Shown: positions 13,381 through 25,629, counted from the first letter of the stretch. The stretch is 64,000 nt of DNA from Palaemon carinicauda (GCF_036898095.1 NC_090743.1:14062425-14126424); one strand, 5' to 3'. Notes: generated by a model from the sequence alone, not told the origin. Translations and numbers: made by a program.

Positions 13381-13672
13381 GGTCAATATTGTATATTTGC
13401 TGTTGTATATGCTAATTGCATTTTAGCAGCAATGGCTTTTTTTTTCCAGGGGCAGAGTTTTAGGTTGAATAGAATATAATTGCAGGTATATTGTACATTT
13501 CTAGGGTTTTTTATTAGCAACAATTCTGTAACAATATATTTCTTAAAACCATATATTGTTTCTTTCATTAAATGTACAATTAGACAAAAGTGCCTTTCTT
13601 CAGTGCCTCACGAAGAGATACTTGCTGTTCTTGGTTGATTTCATCAACAATCGTTGGGGGCATAAGTTAAAT

Positions 13673-14770
13673 TCAGTCCTTGTGAGTATAGTCCTTAGTA
13701 TCCCCGTCTTTCCCCCAATAGTGTATGTCATTTTCATTTCCTTCCATGATGATTCCTAGAAGATTTCTTGGATCCTCCCTTCCCCTGTCAACGTGTGGAA
13801 CTGGCACAGCAACAATGTCCCCTATTTCCCTGGCCTTTAAGTCGATCCTACTACGTTTGACAATACGTTCTGCCTGGCACATTTCTGGCGCTCTTGCAGT
13901 TCTTAGAAATTTCTTGTTGTCTTGGTGCAATATGGGGTGCTGAACTGAGTGGACCTGGGGTGGCTAGGTGAAGATGGTGACTGGCTCATCAATGGATTGG
14001 GGTGGCTTGGTGGTGATGATGACTGGCTCAAAGGCCTCGAGTGGCTCTTCACTTGGATCAGTAGGTAACTGGGCTCCTAGTGCTGTAAGATCATCTGTTC
14101 TGTCTCTAAGCGGTCAATGACCTCCTGAAGCAAGCTAGTGGAAGTGAGTACAATGGATCCTCAGCAAGCAAAGCAGCATATGGAATTCTCTTGATTCCGG
14201 AATGGTATGATGAGTTCTTCTGGTTCTGAACAAAATTGAAGGCCTTGGGACCAATCTTGGGTGTAGTTGTCAGAGAGTCAAACAACCAGCATGTCTTTGA
14301 TGTCTAAAGTTCGCCCGTTCGACTGAACCTTGACTCTGCCTCTCTGGGGGCTTGCCATGCACAAGATGCGGCCAGAGATCCTTCATCTCTCGAACCACCT
14401 GGGCAGTGAACTTAGATCCATCATCTGATTGTAGGATGCATGGAGCACCAATCAATATGAAGATATCCAAAAGCTGAAAAGTAACCTCAGCTACTCCCTT
14501 GGATGTGAATGGGCGCAGGATGACAAACCTGGTCAGATGGCACTGGCACACAATAATCCACTTGTGTTGGGCTTGTGGAGATGACTGCATGTCAATTAAA
14601 TCGACTTGGAAGCGAGAATTGAAATCCTAAGTAAGTATGGGGCGAACCACAACTCCCTTTGTCTTGGTTCTTTTTGTCTTTTCGTGACAGGTAATGCAGT
14701 AGGACTTGAACAGGTCGACAGCCTCCCTTGTGATGTTTGCATATTTAGAGTATGACATTAGTTTTACTTA
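13673..14770 (-). pseudogene. KRBA2-like integrase (DDE), decayed
   Basis: Read on the minus strand, an upstream CHEK/TKGVVVRP zinc-end region (about 14630-14770) leads into QVDLIDMQS, which carries the first catalytic Asp. LQSDDGSKFTA (second Asp) and QGSVERAN (Glu) follow, completing the DDE triad of a retroviral-type integrase fold. A C-terminal part (13673-13930) contains CQAERIVKRSRIDLK, DIVAVPVPHVDRGR and DPRNLLGIIM, characteristic of the KRAB-A domain-containing protein 2-like / Ginger2 integrases that abound in invertebrates. An in-frame TAG at 14627-14629 and several frame changes between 14270 and 13930 break it. It would have catalysed excision and integration of the surrounding element. 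Confidence 0.75.
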
Positions 14771-15130
14771 AATCTGCAATCCAAATTGTTTCAAACAATT
14801 ATCTAAAACTGCTTATATTGATCACGGTACTTACTTGTTGAATTACCTGCTCTTATGATTAAAAGAAATCAAAATGAGAGAATTACCTGCTCACATAGTT
14901 AAGAGAGATAAAAGAAAGAGACTATTTCAAACAAAACTTAATTAACTTCTCAGGTACTTAAATTTAAAGTGAACACATGTGCTTGAAACAATTCTGGCTC
15001 CAATTTATATGAAAAATATATGAACAGATATAAATAAAGCCTATTTATAACATAAAGATTCAAAATCAACTTTCAGTGAATTAGAATCCGTGTCAAAAAC
15101 ACATTAAAGTGGTGTTTTTCAACAAATACC

Positions 15131-15478
<348 letters not shown>

Positions 15479-15601
15479 ATATACAATTTATAGGATTTTC
15501 TACTAAACACACCATTACAAAAGGGTCGTCAGTAGCTTGATAAACTTCACTTCACATACATCTACCATGTTACTGAGAAAAAAAACAAGGGATGGATATA
15601 C

Positions 15602-15694
<93 letters not shown>
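15602..15694. repeat. (TG)n(TA)n microsatellite
   Basis: About ten TG units, then TA units with one AATA break. Confidence 0.95.
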
Positions 15695-15698
<4 letters not shown>

Positions 15699-15799
15699 GA
15701 TTACAGGTGAAGTTCCTATATATGGTGTGCAGCAGGGTCCAAAAACACATCAGTAACAAGTGAGCAAGTCCTGAACGCGGACATGGTCCTCGTAGAGGA

Positions 15800-15890
15800 C
15801 ATACCTCCGCTAAGGTGACCTAGAGCGCCATATGTCCTAGAATCATGAATTGATGTGACTTCGACTTTCAAGTAACGTTTGACCTTTAAT
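15800..15890 (+). repeat. probable left part of the element interrupted by the Helentron
   Basis: TACCTCCGCTAAGGTGACC at about 15802 is the inverted counterpart of the CTTGGCGGAGGTA end at about 26957. It is followed by GTGACTTCGACTTTCAAGT and GTTTGACCTTTAA, in the same style as the TGACCTTGACCTTCAAG array that begins on the far side of the Helentron at 25630. I infer one older element split in two. The exact junction is not resolved. Confidence 0.45.
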
Positions 15891-16019
15891 TTAGCTTAAC
15901 CATTCAATGGCCTTGGCAGTTACCTGACACTGAGGTTGAAGGACTTTTGACTGTTTGTGTGTTGGTAGCATTGGGAAGCTCTTGTGGGTGTGTTCGATTT
16001 TATTTTTTTTTGACGTGAT

Positions 16020-16916
16020 GATGGCATTGACGCGAGAGTCGAACATATGAATTAATAATGAGCAATAGTAATAATATGTCGTTGGGTGATGTATAGAAAA
16101 CAAATACGAATGTATGCTTTGCACGTTTATTAGAGCAAAATTAGAAATGAGTCAAATGACATGTGTACATAAATATATATGAACAGATGATCGAACATAG
16201 GAATACAAAAAAGACAATAGTGACCTTGATATACAAGATATTTATTAAAGAGATAAAAAAATCACTACAAACAGAACAATAGGATATATATATAAGGTTT
16301 TTCAGAAATGTCATTATCATGTTCAGTGATAATGTTGGAGAGGTGTTACAGTAAATTAGGTCCTAGGTATCAAGGTCGCTTATTTTCCATATTTATCAAC
16401 AATATTTCCTCCTCGAAATTTCAGGCTCCGAATTTTATAGGCTGTTGACGTGAAAAAAATAATACGTGTAAAGGTCTAGTACATCTAAATAGAACTGTTA
16501 CGTTTAAACGTGGCAGCACTAATTTGAATAATAAGTAAGTCGTTCAGGATAGTTCATACATTATTGGCAGTTTGGAACACATATAACATTAATTATTATC
16601 AAAAACGTTCTCAATGTATTTGGAAATCAAATGGAGTAGGAAGAACGGTTCATGTAGGTTGAAAATGACTTACAACCGGCTCAGGAAAATAAAATAGAAG
16701 ATGATTCAAGGCATATGTCAGACATGCTTGTAAACATGGATTTGCAATGCAATTTGGTGTATCAAACAATAGAACAATGACAACAGTATGTAGAATATTG
16801 AGACGACTCAGCTTTGTTGGTTGTCGCCAATATATAGAGTTCGTTGCGCGTTTATTTCATGACGTGGTGATGTTCAAAATATGTATACAAGTAGAGTGTT
16901 ACTGACATATACAATA
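16020..16916. other. Helentron 3' non-coding region
   Basis: No coding signal. It holds the hairpin at 16304-16330 and short direct AT-rich motifs. It may include the 3' untranslated part of the transcript. Confidence 0.5.
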
Positions 16917-17428
16917 TCAATAAATTAATGAAACAGAAATTATATCATGATCAGAGTAGTATGTATCCAACACACGAATGGATACACCATCGGTTCTGTT
17001 GATGTACACGTGGTCGAGGAGTGAGCCATAATCGGTGGTGGGTGATTTCACATGTTGGTGGAAGCCGTGCTGATTCATGGTCTGGAGTATGGCGTGGTTG
17101 GTGTCACCAGTCAGGTCGATGTTAAAATCTCCTAAGATAACAGTCAACTCATGACTTTGCAGTAAATGCATGAGCTGTTCCAGTTTGTCCAGAAACAGTG
17201 GCTGGCTGAATGATGGAGGTCTGTAGACTGTGATGATGTTGATATTTACATGTGCTTTGGTAATTTTCACTGCCAAGAATTCGATATCTCTGACTGGAAA
17301 ATCCAAAAGCACTGGCTGGTAAAGGTCGGCGGCGAAGGTCATGATGCCTCCACCTCTTCCAACGGATCTATCTGCTCGGAAGCATCGAGATTCGTCTAAT
17401 ATGTGTTTGTTGATATCGAGTTGTTGTC
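16917..17428 (-). CDS. Helentron exon 3: endonuclease domain (EEP fold)
   Basis: This exon is read after an acceptor AG at 17430-17429. It starts in phase 1, continues the 740-codon helicase frame through a split Gly codon, and ends at a stop at 16917-16919. Motifs of the endonuclease/exonuclease/phosphatase family appear in order: GRGGGIMTF, ITVYRPPS, VILGDFNIDL (catalytic Asp and Asn), LLDHVYIN and YYSDHDIISVSL (catalytic Asp-His). The same domain occurs in CR1-like LINEs, from which Helentrons are thought to have captured it. Expected role: nicking DNA in the nucleus during transposition. The core motifs are intact. Starting at the internal ATG (17342) would lose the first 28 residues of the exon, which clearly belong to the domain. 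Confidence 0.8.
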
Positions 17429-17493
17429 CTGTAATAGCAGTGTTAATGTTAACTTAGCAATAATTGAAATAAATAGTACCAAAACAAAAGAAA

Positions 17494-17570
<77 letters not shown>

Positions 17571-17655
17571 CCATTTAGGAAAAATAGTGTATCAATTATG
17601 TGCCCAAATAATTGCTGTTGGATGTAAATTCTAATGTAATATATATTCATTTTAC
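17429..17655 (-). other. Helentron intron 2 (227 bp)
   Basis: Donor CCAG|GTAAAA at 17656/17655 and acceptor TTACAG|GACAAC at 17429/17428. The intron holds the (TTA)n microsatellite at 17497-17569. If it were not removed, the helicase frame would run into poly-Ile. Splicing joins ETFLKP to QQLDINKH without loss of frame. Confidence 0.7.
17497..17569. repeat. (TTA)n microsatellite inside a Helentron intron
   Basis: About 24 ATT units with one interruption at 17537. Confidence 0.95.
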
Positions 17656-19767
17656 CTGGTTTGAGGAATGTTTCCACGAAGCAAAAGACGTCAGTTTGGG
17701 CAATGCCTGGGTGTGCTATCAGGTCCTCAAGGTGTTCCATGTATGATCGGATGTTGAGAAGATTAATGTCGATTGTTGTGTGAGAAGAGTGCGGAAATTC
17801 GTTTGTAGGTGGTGGGGTGAGAGTTCGCAGACGGTCCATTTCCCGAATTACGGATGGATTAACTCTAATGGAACTTTGATCAAAACCCAACAAGTACAAA
17901 CCAGTTAATTTTTTCACACGACTGAGGGTAACGTAGGCTTGACCAGGCATGAAGTTCCCTCTGCCTTCCATGCACACAACTATGGTGTCGAGTGTTTTCC
18001 CTTGAACTTTGTGGATAGTAGAACCCCAGGCAAGGTTAAGGGGGAATTGTGTCCGTTTGGCTTCTACGGATCTGCGGCCACTGCCAACAAAAAATGTAAC
18101 TTCTTGCCTCTTTATTGGAACAGCATCTGGGTAGTTTTGTTTGTACTGGCTGTTGGCGATAGCTTCTTTTCCAACACGTTCACTGTCGAATTTAACCAGA
18201 ACAGCAAGGACGTTATTTTCCAAGGTGTCAATGCCAACAACGGTGCCACAGACGCCATTGACGAGTCCGTCAGAAACGTTGATATTGACAGTGACCATCA
18301 CTCGAGCTCCAACAGCAAGGGACACAACATCTCTCAAACCGCCCGTATCAGATGCTTTGGTTGAGAGCACAACATCTATAAGACCAGTTTGAACATCTTT
18401 CTTCTTGTCTACAGCGTTGATGTGGTATACTTGTGTTGTCAGCGTGGCAAGATGCTTTTGGTTATGTTCATCGACCTGTTTGTTTGTTTTGAATACATGC
18501 AAAGCATCATGGGGATAAGAAGGGTCCGAATCAGAAATAACTCTGGATTTGAGGATATTTATGTCATCCTCGGTACAAGATGCTGTTCTGACCCTCATAA
18601 GGAGATCCGCAAATGCTTTGTCTTCTCTCTGACGCATGCTTTCTGTAAGTTCCATCATTGTGAAGTTTTCTTGCCAAAGTGATTCGTGGAGTCTGGCATA
18701 GCTGTCGGATGGCCGTTCAAAGACGTGGCTCTGTCCAACTGGTTGTAGCTGAAAGAGATCACCGACAGCTAAGACACTAACACCTCCAAATCGTGAATCA
18801 GGATTTGAGTTTCCAGTTATATCTTGTAAACGCCGATGAATGTGATAGAACAGATCTGCTCCAACCATTGACACCTCGTCAATAATGAGTAGTTTGAGCT
18901 TTCCTATCCTTGATCTCAGAGTATTCAATTTTTCGCTGCTCAGGTGTTGGTATTCTTTCTTGGTGCGTGGGCCGCATGAGAAGCTGAATGCAGAGTGCAG
19001 TGTCATGCCATCAATCCCAAACGCAGCAGTTCCAGTGAATGCGGTGAGCAAAACTGGCAAGTCGTCAGGTTCAAAGTGGCCGGATAGGGGCTTCAGAAGT
19101 CTCATGGTGTCGTGATGGATTAATTTGATTATGTGACTTTTACCGACCCCACCGGGACCACTAAGAAACAATCGGTATTCTGGTGTAGGTTTGCAATGTT
19201 TGAGTGCAAATATCATATTCTTACACCATTGTCTGTGATACTTGATGATTTCCTTCTGTTTGGGGTTGAGCGAACGCATCATCTCTCTATATTGTTGAGG
19301 TGACATCAAGCTTTTACCAAGTTCAGACGAAAAGCGTGCGTGAAGCTCGGAACGATTTCTGGAAGGTTGGTCACCGGAGTGGAGATCAATGTTTTCATTT
19401 GCTTCATCTTCAGGTAAGTCCCTCTCCACGAGTCGTCCTTCGTCTTCTTGATCCGCTTGCATGTTTTCAGCGTTTGGAGCAACATCATCCCATGCATCTT
19501 CTGGAGGACCTATATTTTGTAAGTCCTCATATGCTCTGTCGAGTTCTTCTGCATTTTGACTAAATAATGCTTCGTTATTTCTCACTGTTTCGCGGACACT
19601 GTCGTAATGATTTTCAAATGTAGGATAGTTTCCTCTAAGGTCGTGTTCTTCGTTGCGCCATGGGAAGTATAGCATAATAAGATTTCTATATTTTTCTTCC
19701 CCGTCAGACTTCTCCTTATGGAATCTAATAACGCAGTGACGTCGGCGCCTCCTCATGCATCCTAGAG
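17656..19767 (-). CDS. Helentron exon 2, second part: PIF1-like helicase and start of endonuclease
   Basis: The frame is entered after the single-base shift at 19768-19772. It opens with GCMRRRRRHCVIRFH, the usual Helitron Rep-to-helicase linker. Counting from the ATG at 19756: Walker A GPGGVGKSH near residue 200, Walker B LLIIDEVSM near 292, AVGDLFQLQPV near 330, LTESMRQREDKAF near 370, and WGSTIHKVQGKTLD near 580 with YVTLSRVKKLTGLYL after it, all SF1B/PIF1 helicase motifs. The tail INLLNIRSYMEHLEDLIAHP to FVETFLKP is the N-terminus of the endonuclease, completed by exon 3. The helicase would unwind the transposon strand after Rep nicking. No internal stop is seen. Confidence 0.85.
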
Positions 19768-22700
19768 TTTTTCAGATGTATAGTTTTGGGGTGTCTTTCT
19801 ATGTTCCTCTGTTCTTCAACATCTGGTTCATTGGCGTCATCATCGCTACCTTCGAGCTCATCTGCCATGTGATCTGTATCATTGCGAGAGTCTTGTCCAC
19901 CGGTATTATATGTTGCAGCAAATTCAGCTAAACACATGTTGCCAAGCGAATCTGGTCTGGAGCTGTATCTGTCCAAGAGCGTTGTGCAGAAAATACTTTC
20001 ATCATCGTCTGTGAGGTTCTGTAAAAGAGCTTGTGGCTTCAGGAGTGAGACTCGCTTTTCCTTGGGTGCGGTGTTTACAAATGTTACCTTTCTGCTCGAC
20101 TTTTTTAGGGGCATTGACAGCAATCTATATACAGCTTCTTGAGCACTAACTTCTCTATTGTTCAAAAAGGCAGAACCAACTTTCCTGAGCTTGTCTCTGA
20201 TGTCAGTGTCGGTGCTTTCCTGAGATACCTTCTTCAGGAGCTCACTCATTGCTTTTTCACTTTTCATCATGTAGCTCGTCACATACATGATGCACGAGTA
20301 TGGGTCTGTGATGAACTGAAGGTCCATGTTGGCACGCCAGGTTAGCAGAATATGAGGATTGTATTGGTTGATGAACCTTTCAATTGGTCTCCTTTGTAGG
20401 AAAATTTTCATGCCCGATTTCATCAGCTTCAAAGCTTCTTCATACATCTGCGGATGGACGTTACACTTCTCGAGCAACGTGTCCAACGATATATCTTCTG
20501 GGGTCTCTTTGTCCTCCAATACTGTACGCACTCCTGCTAACATTGTTTGATTTCTTTCGATTTTTCTTTGTACACATTCTATGTCTGGTTCGTCTGGCTT
20601 TCGTCCTATGACAGTGTTGTAGCTCGGTGGGTGTGGAAATTTGAATCTACAAGACCCATATTTCCTACACGTTGATGAATGTGTGTGTTTCTGAAGTGAG
20701 AGCACTAATTTGCGTAGGTCACTGTCTTCTTGGGGAATAGCGCAGGTTTGATACCTGTCTATAAAAGCCACAACTTCTTCGTCTGTATCGACATCTAGTT
20801 TGGGAGCATTCTTAATCCACAAAATGGTATGAGCGTGTGGTGAACCACGTGCTTGGAATTCGATTCGGATCATATAGTCCTGGAGCTCTCCTATTGGGTT
20901 AGACTTGCTCTGCAGAAAGTCCTTGAAGAAGACGTCTAAACGATATTGAAACTGTCGTGCGACTGTTACAGGATTGGATCTCAACCATCGAGTTTTCTCT
21001 TCCCAAGGCATGTTCGCGATGTCATCTGCTGAAAAGTTCTTGCCGTACTGATGACCAATGCTTTGTATGACTTCAGGCCATTGCATGTCAGCAGCGGAGA
21101 GGGTCAGGAACCAAGTGGGGATTCCGAGCTGTCGCACCATAGCGAGTAGATCAAGCATAACGGTATTCCAATAAGCAGGGGATCCTCTGACATTTTTGAG
21201 AAACCTGAAAGCAGCATCAGTGCGAATCATGGCTTGGACATTTGCTCTTGATTTCATGAGACCAGCAGTTATTTTCCGGTTCTGGAACATTTGGCCACGC
21301 GTCTGTCGCAAGGAAATTTGAAGATCGTCATTGACTTGCCTTGCTTCTACCGTATATTGAGCAGCCAAAATGTAGTCGACATCTTTTGCAAACCTTTCAT
21401 CCATATGCAACAGCCTTTGATTGAAGTACTTCCTGATGGTGATTTTTGTGTTCCTTTGTTTTGAGAATCCACCACGACCGTATGGAAATTTAGAAGGATT
21501 AGCAAGCTCTTCGAAGTTTTCGTCTGTCAAGAAAGCACAGGGTGTCTGTCCTTCTCCTGGAGCAACAGAGTAAGTGACGTCATCTGTGGAAAACTGTTCT
21601 TCTTGTAGCATTGTGTCCAATGGGACTCCCCGAATTTTTCTTGTTTGCTCAAAGGCAATCCTGTCTTCTTCATCTTCAGCTTGATTCCTCTGTTTATCAC
21701 GTTCACTGTGATCGTCAGCGGCACCATCGTGTGTGTGTTTTTCAAGAGCCACGTAGTGCAACTCTCCTATCAACCCAATAGTTACTGTGTTGCCTGACCT
21801 GTTGTTTTGAGGCTGTATTTCGTTGATCCAATCTGGAGTAATGGTATTGATGACTCGTATATTGACATTGAGCATGTCAGCTGTAGCTTGAACTGCAACA
21901 TTATCGGCCCACTCTCCATTTCTCAAAGAGTCAATATATGAATTGTATTGTTGCAGATGTTGCTGCTCCAGGGTCACAGTGTTGTCATGAAGGTCTGGCA
22001 CTCCTATTGGCAGTGGAATAAATCTCATATATGCTTCCCTTAGCTCCGTGACTTCTAAGTAGTCAATCAGCATCCTTCTCATTTCTGGTCCATTGATGGA
22101 CTGTACTCCCGCATCTGGTAAAGTGGAAGAGACTGCGTGAAAGAAGCAGTTTCCATCACCGGGAACATCTCTGATATCGAATCCATGGCCCTTGGCAATA
22201 TAGGATAATGCCGAGAAGGTATCGCCAGTAGGTACTGGTGAATGTTGTGGATCTGGAATATTTTCTGTTTCTTCTGCATTTTCTAGAGTCTCGGTGATTG
22301 CCGACCACAATTCTGAGTCACCTTCTTCCCAATGCTTTTCCCATTCTTCACAAATGGTGACATCTTTGTAAAGAGGATTGTTTTGCTTGAGCCAACGGAG
22401 AGCTTCTATCAAACGTTTTGGTCGAACATACTCGTGCATATAATGACCTATGTAGATCATACGACGTTTCAGCTTCATGGCAATAACTTCTGCAGTTTCT
22501 GGGAGACGAGGTAACAGGGTTGTAATGGATTGAAGCTTGCAAGGAACATTGACAGCATTACCACGTATTGCTTTTTGACCACCCTTTGGGAGAGCAACCA
22601 GCTTCATAAAAGGTATGCGTTGGCTTATGAGCCTCAACTCAAGTGGTCTCAAGTCTTGCAACTCGGGAGGAATTTCATCCAGTTCAAGATCATTAGCCCA

Positions 22701-23654
22701 TGATTGGGTTGGAATTTTCCCTACCTTGAGTGGGGCTTGACACGTTTTACATATCCACGACTTACCTTCTACAATAGTGTGTGTGCAGTTATCAATGATT
22801 TTCTTGGTTGATGATGTGGATGGGTATTTCTCAGGCTTCATCTGTACGACTGATTTTCTGTAGAACAAACGGTAACAACAGCAGCAAATATAGATTGGAC
22901 CCACAGCGATTTTCTTCCTGAAATTGTCAGAACAGTGCCGAATTGTTGGTGAAGATTTTGAAGCTGCATTCCGCTTTTCTTGCATACTTTGCCTAGCATA
23001 ATCCCGGCGATTCTCTGTTTCTTGGGTAGTTTCTTGTGCTCTGCGCGCGCGGGAGCTGACTCGAGCAGAAGCACGGCGGTTATTCGTTTCCTCGAGTGTT
23101 TCCTGTTCTCTGCGGGCACGCGAACTGACTCGAGCAGATGTGCGGCGATTCTCCGTTTCCATAGGTGTTTCCTGTTCTCTGCGGGCACGCGAACTGACTC
23201 GAGCAGATGTGCGGCGATTCTCCGTTTCCATAGGTGTTTCCTGTTCTCTGCGGGTACGCGAACTGACTCGAGCAGATGTGCGGCGATTCTCCGTTTCCAT
23301 AGGTGTTTCCTGTTCTCTGCGGGCACGCGAACTGACTCGAGCAGATGTGCGGCGATTCTCCGTTTCCATAGGTGTTTCCTGTTCTCTGCGGGCACGCGAG
23401 CTGACTCGAGCAGATGTGCGGCGGTTCTCCGTTTCCTTGGGTGTTTCCTGTTCTCTGCGGGCACGGGAGCTGACTCGAGCAGAAGTGCGTCGTTTCTCCG
23501 TTTGCGTGGCTGTTTCATGGTCTGTACGGACACGGAATCTGACTCGATCAGACGTGCGTCGTTTCTCCGTTTCCTCGGGTGTTTCCTGCTCTCTGCGAGC
23601 ACGGGAGCTAACTTGAGCAGAAGCGCGTCGTTTCTCCGTTTCCTCAGGTGTTTC
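19768..23654 (-). CDS. Helentron exon 2, first part: repeat region, OTU protease and HUH Rep
   Basis: The exon begins at acceptor CTATAG|GAAACA (23655/23654), 95 codons upstream of the first in-exon ATG (23369). It starts with 23-residue repeats of the type METENRRTSARVSSRARR. A Cys-rich region (ICCCCYRLFY, WICKTCQAP) and a DUF6570-like stretch (ALPKGGQKAIRGNAVNVP) follow. An OTU cysteine protease core comes next (DVPGDGNCFFHAV near 22150, later HYVALEKH). The Rep domain carries the HUH motif ARGSPHAHTILW near 20845 and paired tyrosines MYVTSYMMK near 20275, for nicking and strand transfer. The frame is lost at the A run 19768-19772. Without the shift it ends at 19725 in an unrelated tail. 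Confidence 0.88.
23020..23654 (-). repeat. 69-bp coding minisatellite (23-residue repeats)
   Basis: About nine units. The four between about 23145 and 23420 are nearly identical, while the flanking ones are diverged. The unit length of 69 bp keeps frame. Translated units are of the form ETENRRTSARVSSRARREQ. Confidence 0.92.
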
Positions 23655-24218
23655 CTATAGTAATACAATAGTTATCACAATAAAATATTGCATATTGCTG
23701 AAAAACGTGTTTATCATCTTGAGTGTCGTTTTTTTTTTTTTGGTAAAGAAGACGACATCAATACATTGTTAATCATCACGGTGTAGATTTGTTCCCATTT
23801 GTCACAAATAAATGGAATGAAAAAATATATATTATCTACGGGGGGGGGGGTAATTTGCTATACATACGGCCTAGAACAAAATATGAATAATAAATCGTGT
23901 AAGAAAACCGCACCAATTTTGTTTAAGATACATAAATAAAACGAGTAAAGTGATTATATTAATACCAAATGGAAGCGAAACCTATGGCATGCTGCTCGGA
24001 TACCAGCCATATCAAAAGATAATTTATAGGCCTACACGTAATAAAGTGTATCAAACATATTCGATGTGCAGTTATATGCAGGCAACTAACTCTACTGTAC
24101 AGCTGTACAGATAAGTGTACTTTTTCCCACGCAATCTACAGCAAATGCTGGATTTAAATTACTAGATCTAATAATAAATTTGACGTGATTCAAAGTAGAT
24201 GTAAAATATATAAATTAC
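23655..24218 (-). other. Helentron intron 1 (564 bp)
   Basis: Donor AAAGG|GTAATT at 24219/24218 and acceptor CTATAG|GAAACA at 23655/23654, phase 0. The repeat pattern of exon 1 (LETPDKTDERR...) continues directly into exon 2 (ETPEETEKRR...), which is strong support for the join. The intron holds a T run and a 10-G run and no coding signal. Confidence 0.7.
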
Positions 24219-24503
24219 CCTTTCTCTTGTATCACGCTTGTTTAGGCGATCAGACATGCGACGTTCGTCAGTTTTGTCGGGAGTTTCCAAATCTCTGGAT
24301 TTACGTTTCTTCAGACGGTCAGACGAGAGCCGTTCTTCAGTTTGCTCAAGAGTAGCCTCGGCCCTTTGTTTTTGTTTATACTCCCTGTCATAAAGTTGCC
24401 GCTTCTCAACATCTTCTTCCGTTTCATTGAGACGCTGTTGTTTCATGTATTCAGCATTTAGTTTCCGTCTTGTTTTTGAACTTTGAGATTTTGTCCTCGG
24501 CAT
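24219..24503 (-). CDS. Helentron exon 1: basic/acidic N-terminus
   Basis: 95 codons from ATG 24503 to the donor at 24219/24218. The protein starts MPRTKSQSSKTRRKLNAEY and continues with degenerate repeats rich in R, K, E and D (RLNETEEDVEKRQ, EATLEQTEERLSSDR, DLETPDKTDERRMSDR). Such repeats are common at Helitron protein N-termini and are probably helical and nuclear-targeting. An ATG 26 codons further upstream is in frame, but its extension lacks this character. I prefer MPRT because the charged repeat style begins there. Confidence 0.72.
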
Positions 24504-24603
24504 ATTGATTTGTTTTCCTGAAGCAGCACAACAATGTAAAGCACTTATCCAATAATATATTTGTTCGTGTCGCGGTGTCAATCAGAATGAAAAAGAAGTG
24601 TTT

Positions 24604-25625
24604 GTGTTGCCAGTGCTTTTATAGTAAAATCATTGTTAGGATTTCGGAAAAAACAACTTCGAATAACCAAAAACCACAATGAAACCACGCATCATATAAA
24701 AGCCACGAAAAAACAGGCATAGTAGCCTATAACATTTAGGAAATACCACATTGGAATAACTGTAAACCGTTATAAAACCACGCATAATGTACAAAACCAC
24801 GATAGAACAATGATAAAAAAACCACGCATAGTATATTAGCATTTAGGAAATACCAAATTGGAATAACCATGATATAACCACGCAATATAGGGTCTATAAA
24901 ACCACGATAACACTGCGCATAGTGTAATAGCAGAATTCATCATAAGCACAAAACCACCCATAATATTCATAGTATAAAATAAATAAAAAAATTATTAAAT
25001 GAAGAAGAATTAATGAAATCGTCTCTTAGAATCATGACAGCTCTGAGGAAAAATCCCAATCTCCCCCATTATCAATATGGAAAAAACCTGTGTGTAAATT
25101 TCGATTAGTTTAATGAAAATCAAAGAAGAACAATGCGACCGGGCTAATTTATACATTGATTTGCCTTATGAACAAGGATCACTGGAGCGGAACGCTGCCA
25201 AAATTTAAACTAATTTGTATTGCCGCTTTGTTGCATTATGTCTTCCAAAAATTACATAAAACTACATACTGATATATGTCGAATATTTGAGAAATTGAGA
25301 AAAAATAAAGTTCGGAGTGTCTAGAGTATTAATTAGACAACTTTGCAATGCACCAAGAAACCCCCAAATGGAATATTCCATGAACATACGTGTGTACATG
25401 TGGCAACTTAACAATCAGAATGAGAATTTGCTGATGACGTAAATAAATATGTCTTTGTCCTTAAATGGGGAAACCAATAAGAACAAACATGGTATATAAA
25501 ACCGCGGTAACAGCACGCATAGTGTGATAATGATAATTGAGCATTAATGCAAAATCAATTATATTCTCATATTATATAAAACTACGGTGGCTGTTTTCAA
25601 CAATAAAACCACAATTTAATATGAA
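24604..25625 (-). repeat. Helentron 5' non-coding region with AAACCACG repeats
   Basis: Many scattered copies of AAAACCACGCAT / AAAACCACGATA occur. Two larger units of about 107 bp both begin CATTTAGGAAATACCA (near 24732 and 24839). The motifs thin out after 24960 and reappear near 25495 and 25605. A regulatory or replication role is possible but not shown. An open frame at 24636-24842 is only translation of these repeats. Confidence 0.6.
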
Positions 25626-25629
25626 TGCC

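Noticed and set aside
16304..16330. 8-bp stem hairpin as the exact Helentron 3' terminal signal
   Set aside because: It lies about 400 bp inside the point where host-like sequence begins, and no terminal sequence could be fixed next to it. Noted only as a hairpin within the element.
22980..23660. Plus-strand open frames of 158 and 226 codons with repeated FRFHRCFLFSAGT-type units
   Set aside because: They are the antisense of the 69-bp Helentron coding repeats, and their length comes only from the unit being a multiple of three.
22838..23668. Minus-strand frame of 276 codons with RKHLWKRRIAAHLLES repeats
   Set aside because: It is a shadow of the same repeats in another frame. The true frame continues into zinc, OTU and Rep domains and joins exon 1 in phase.
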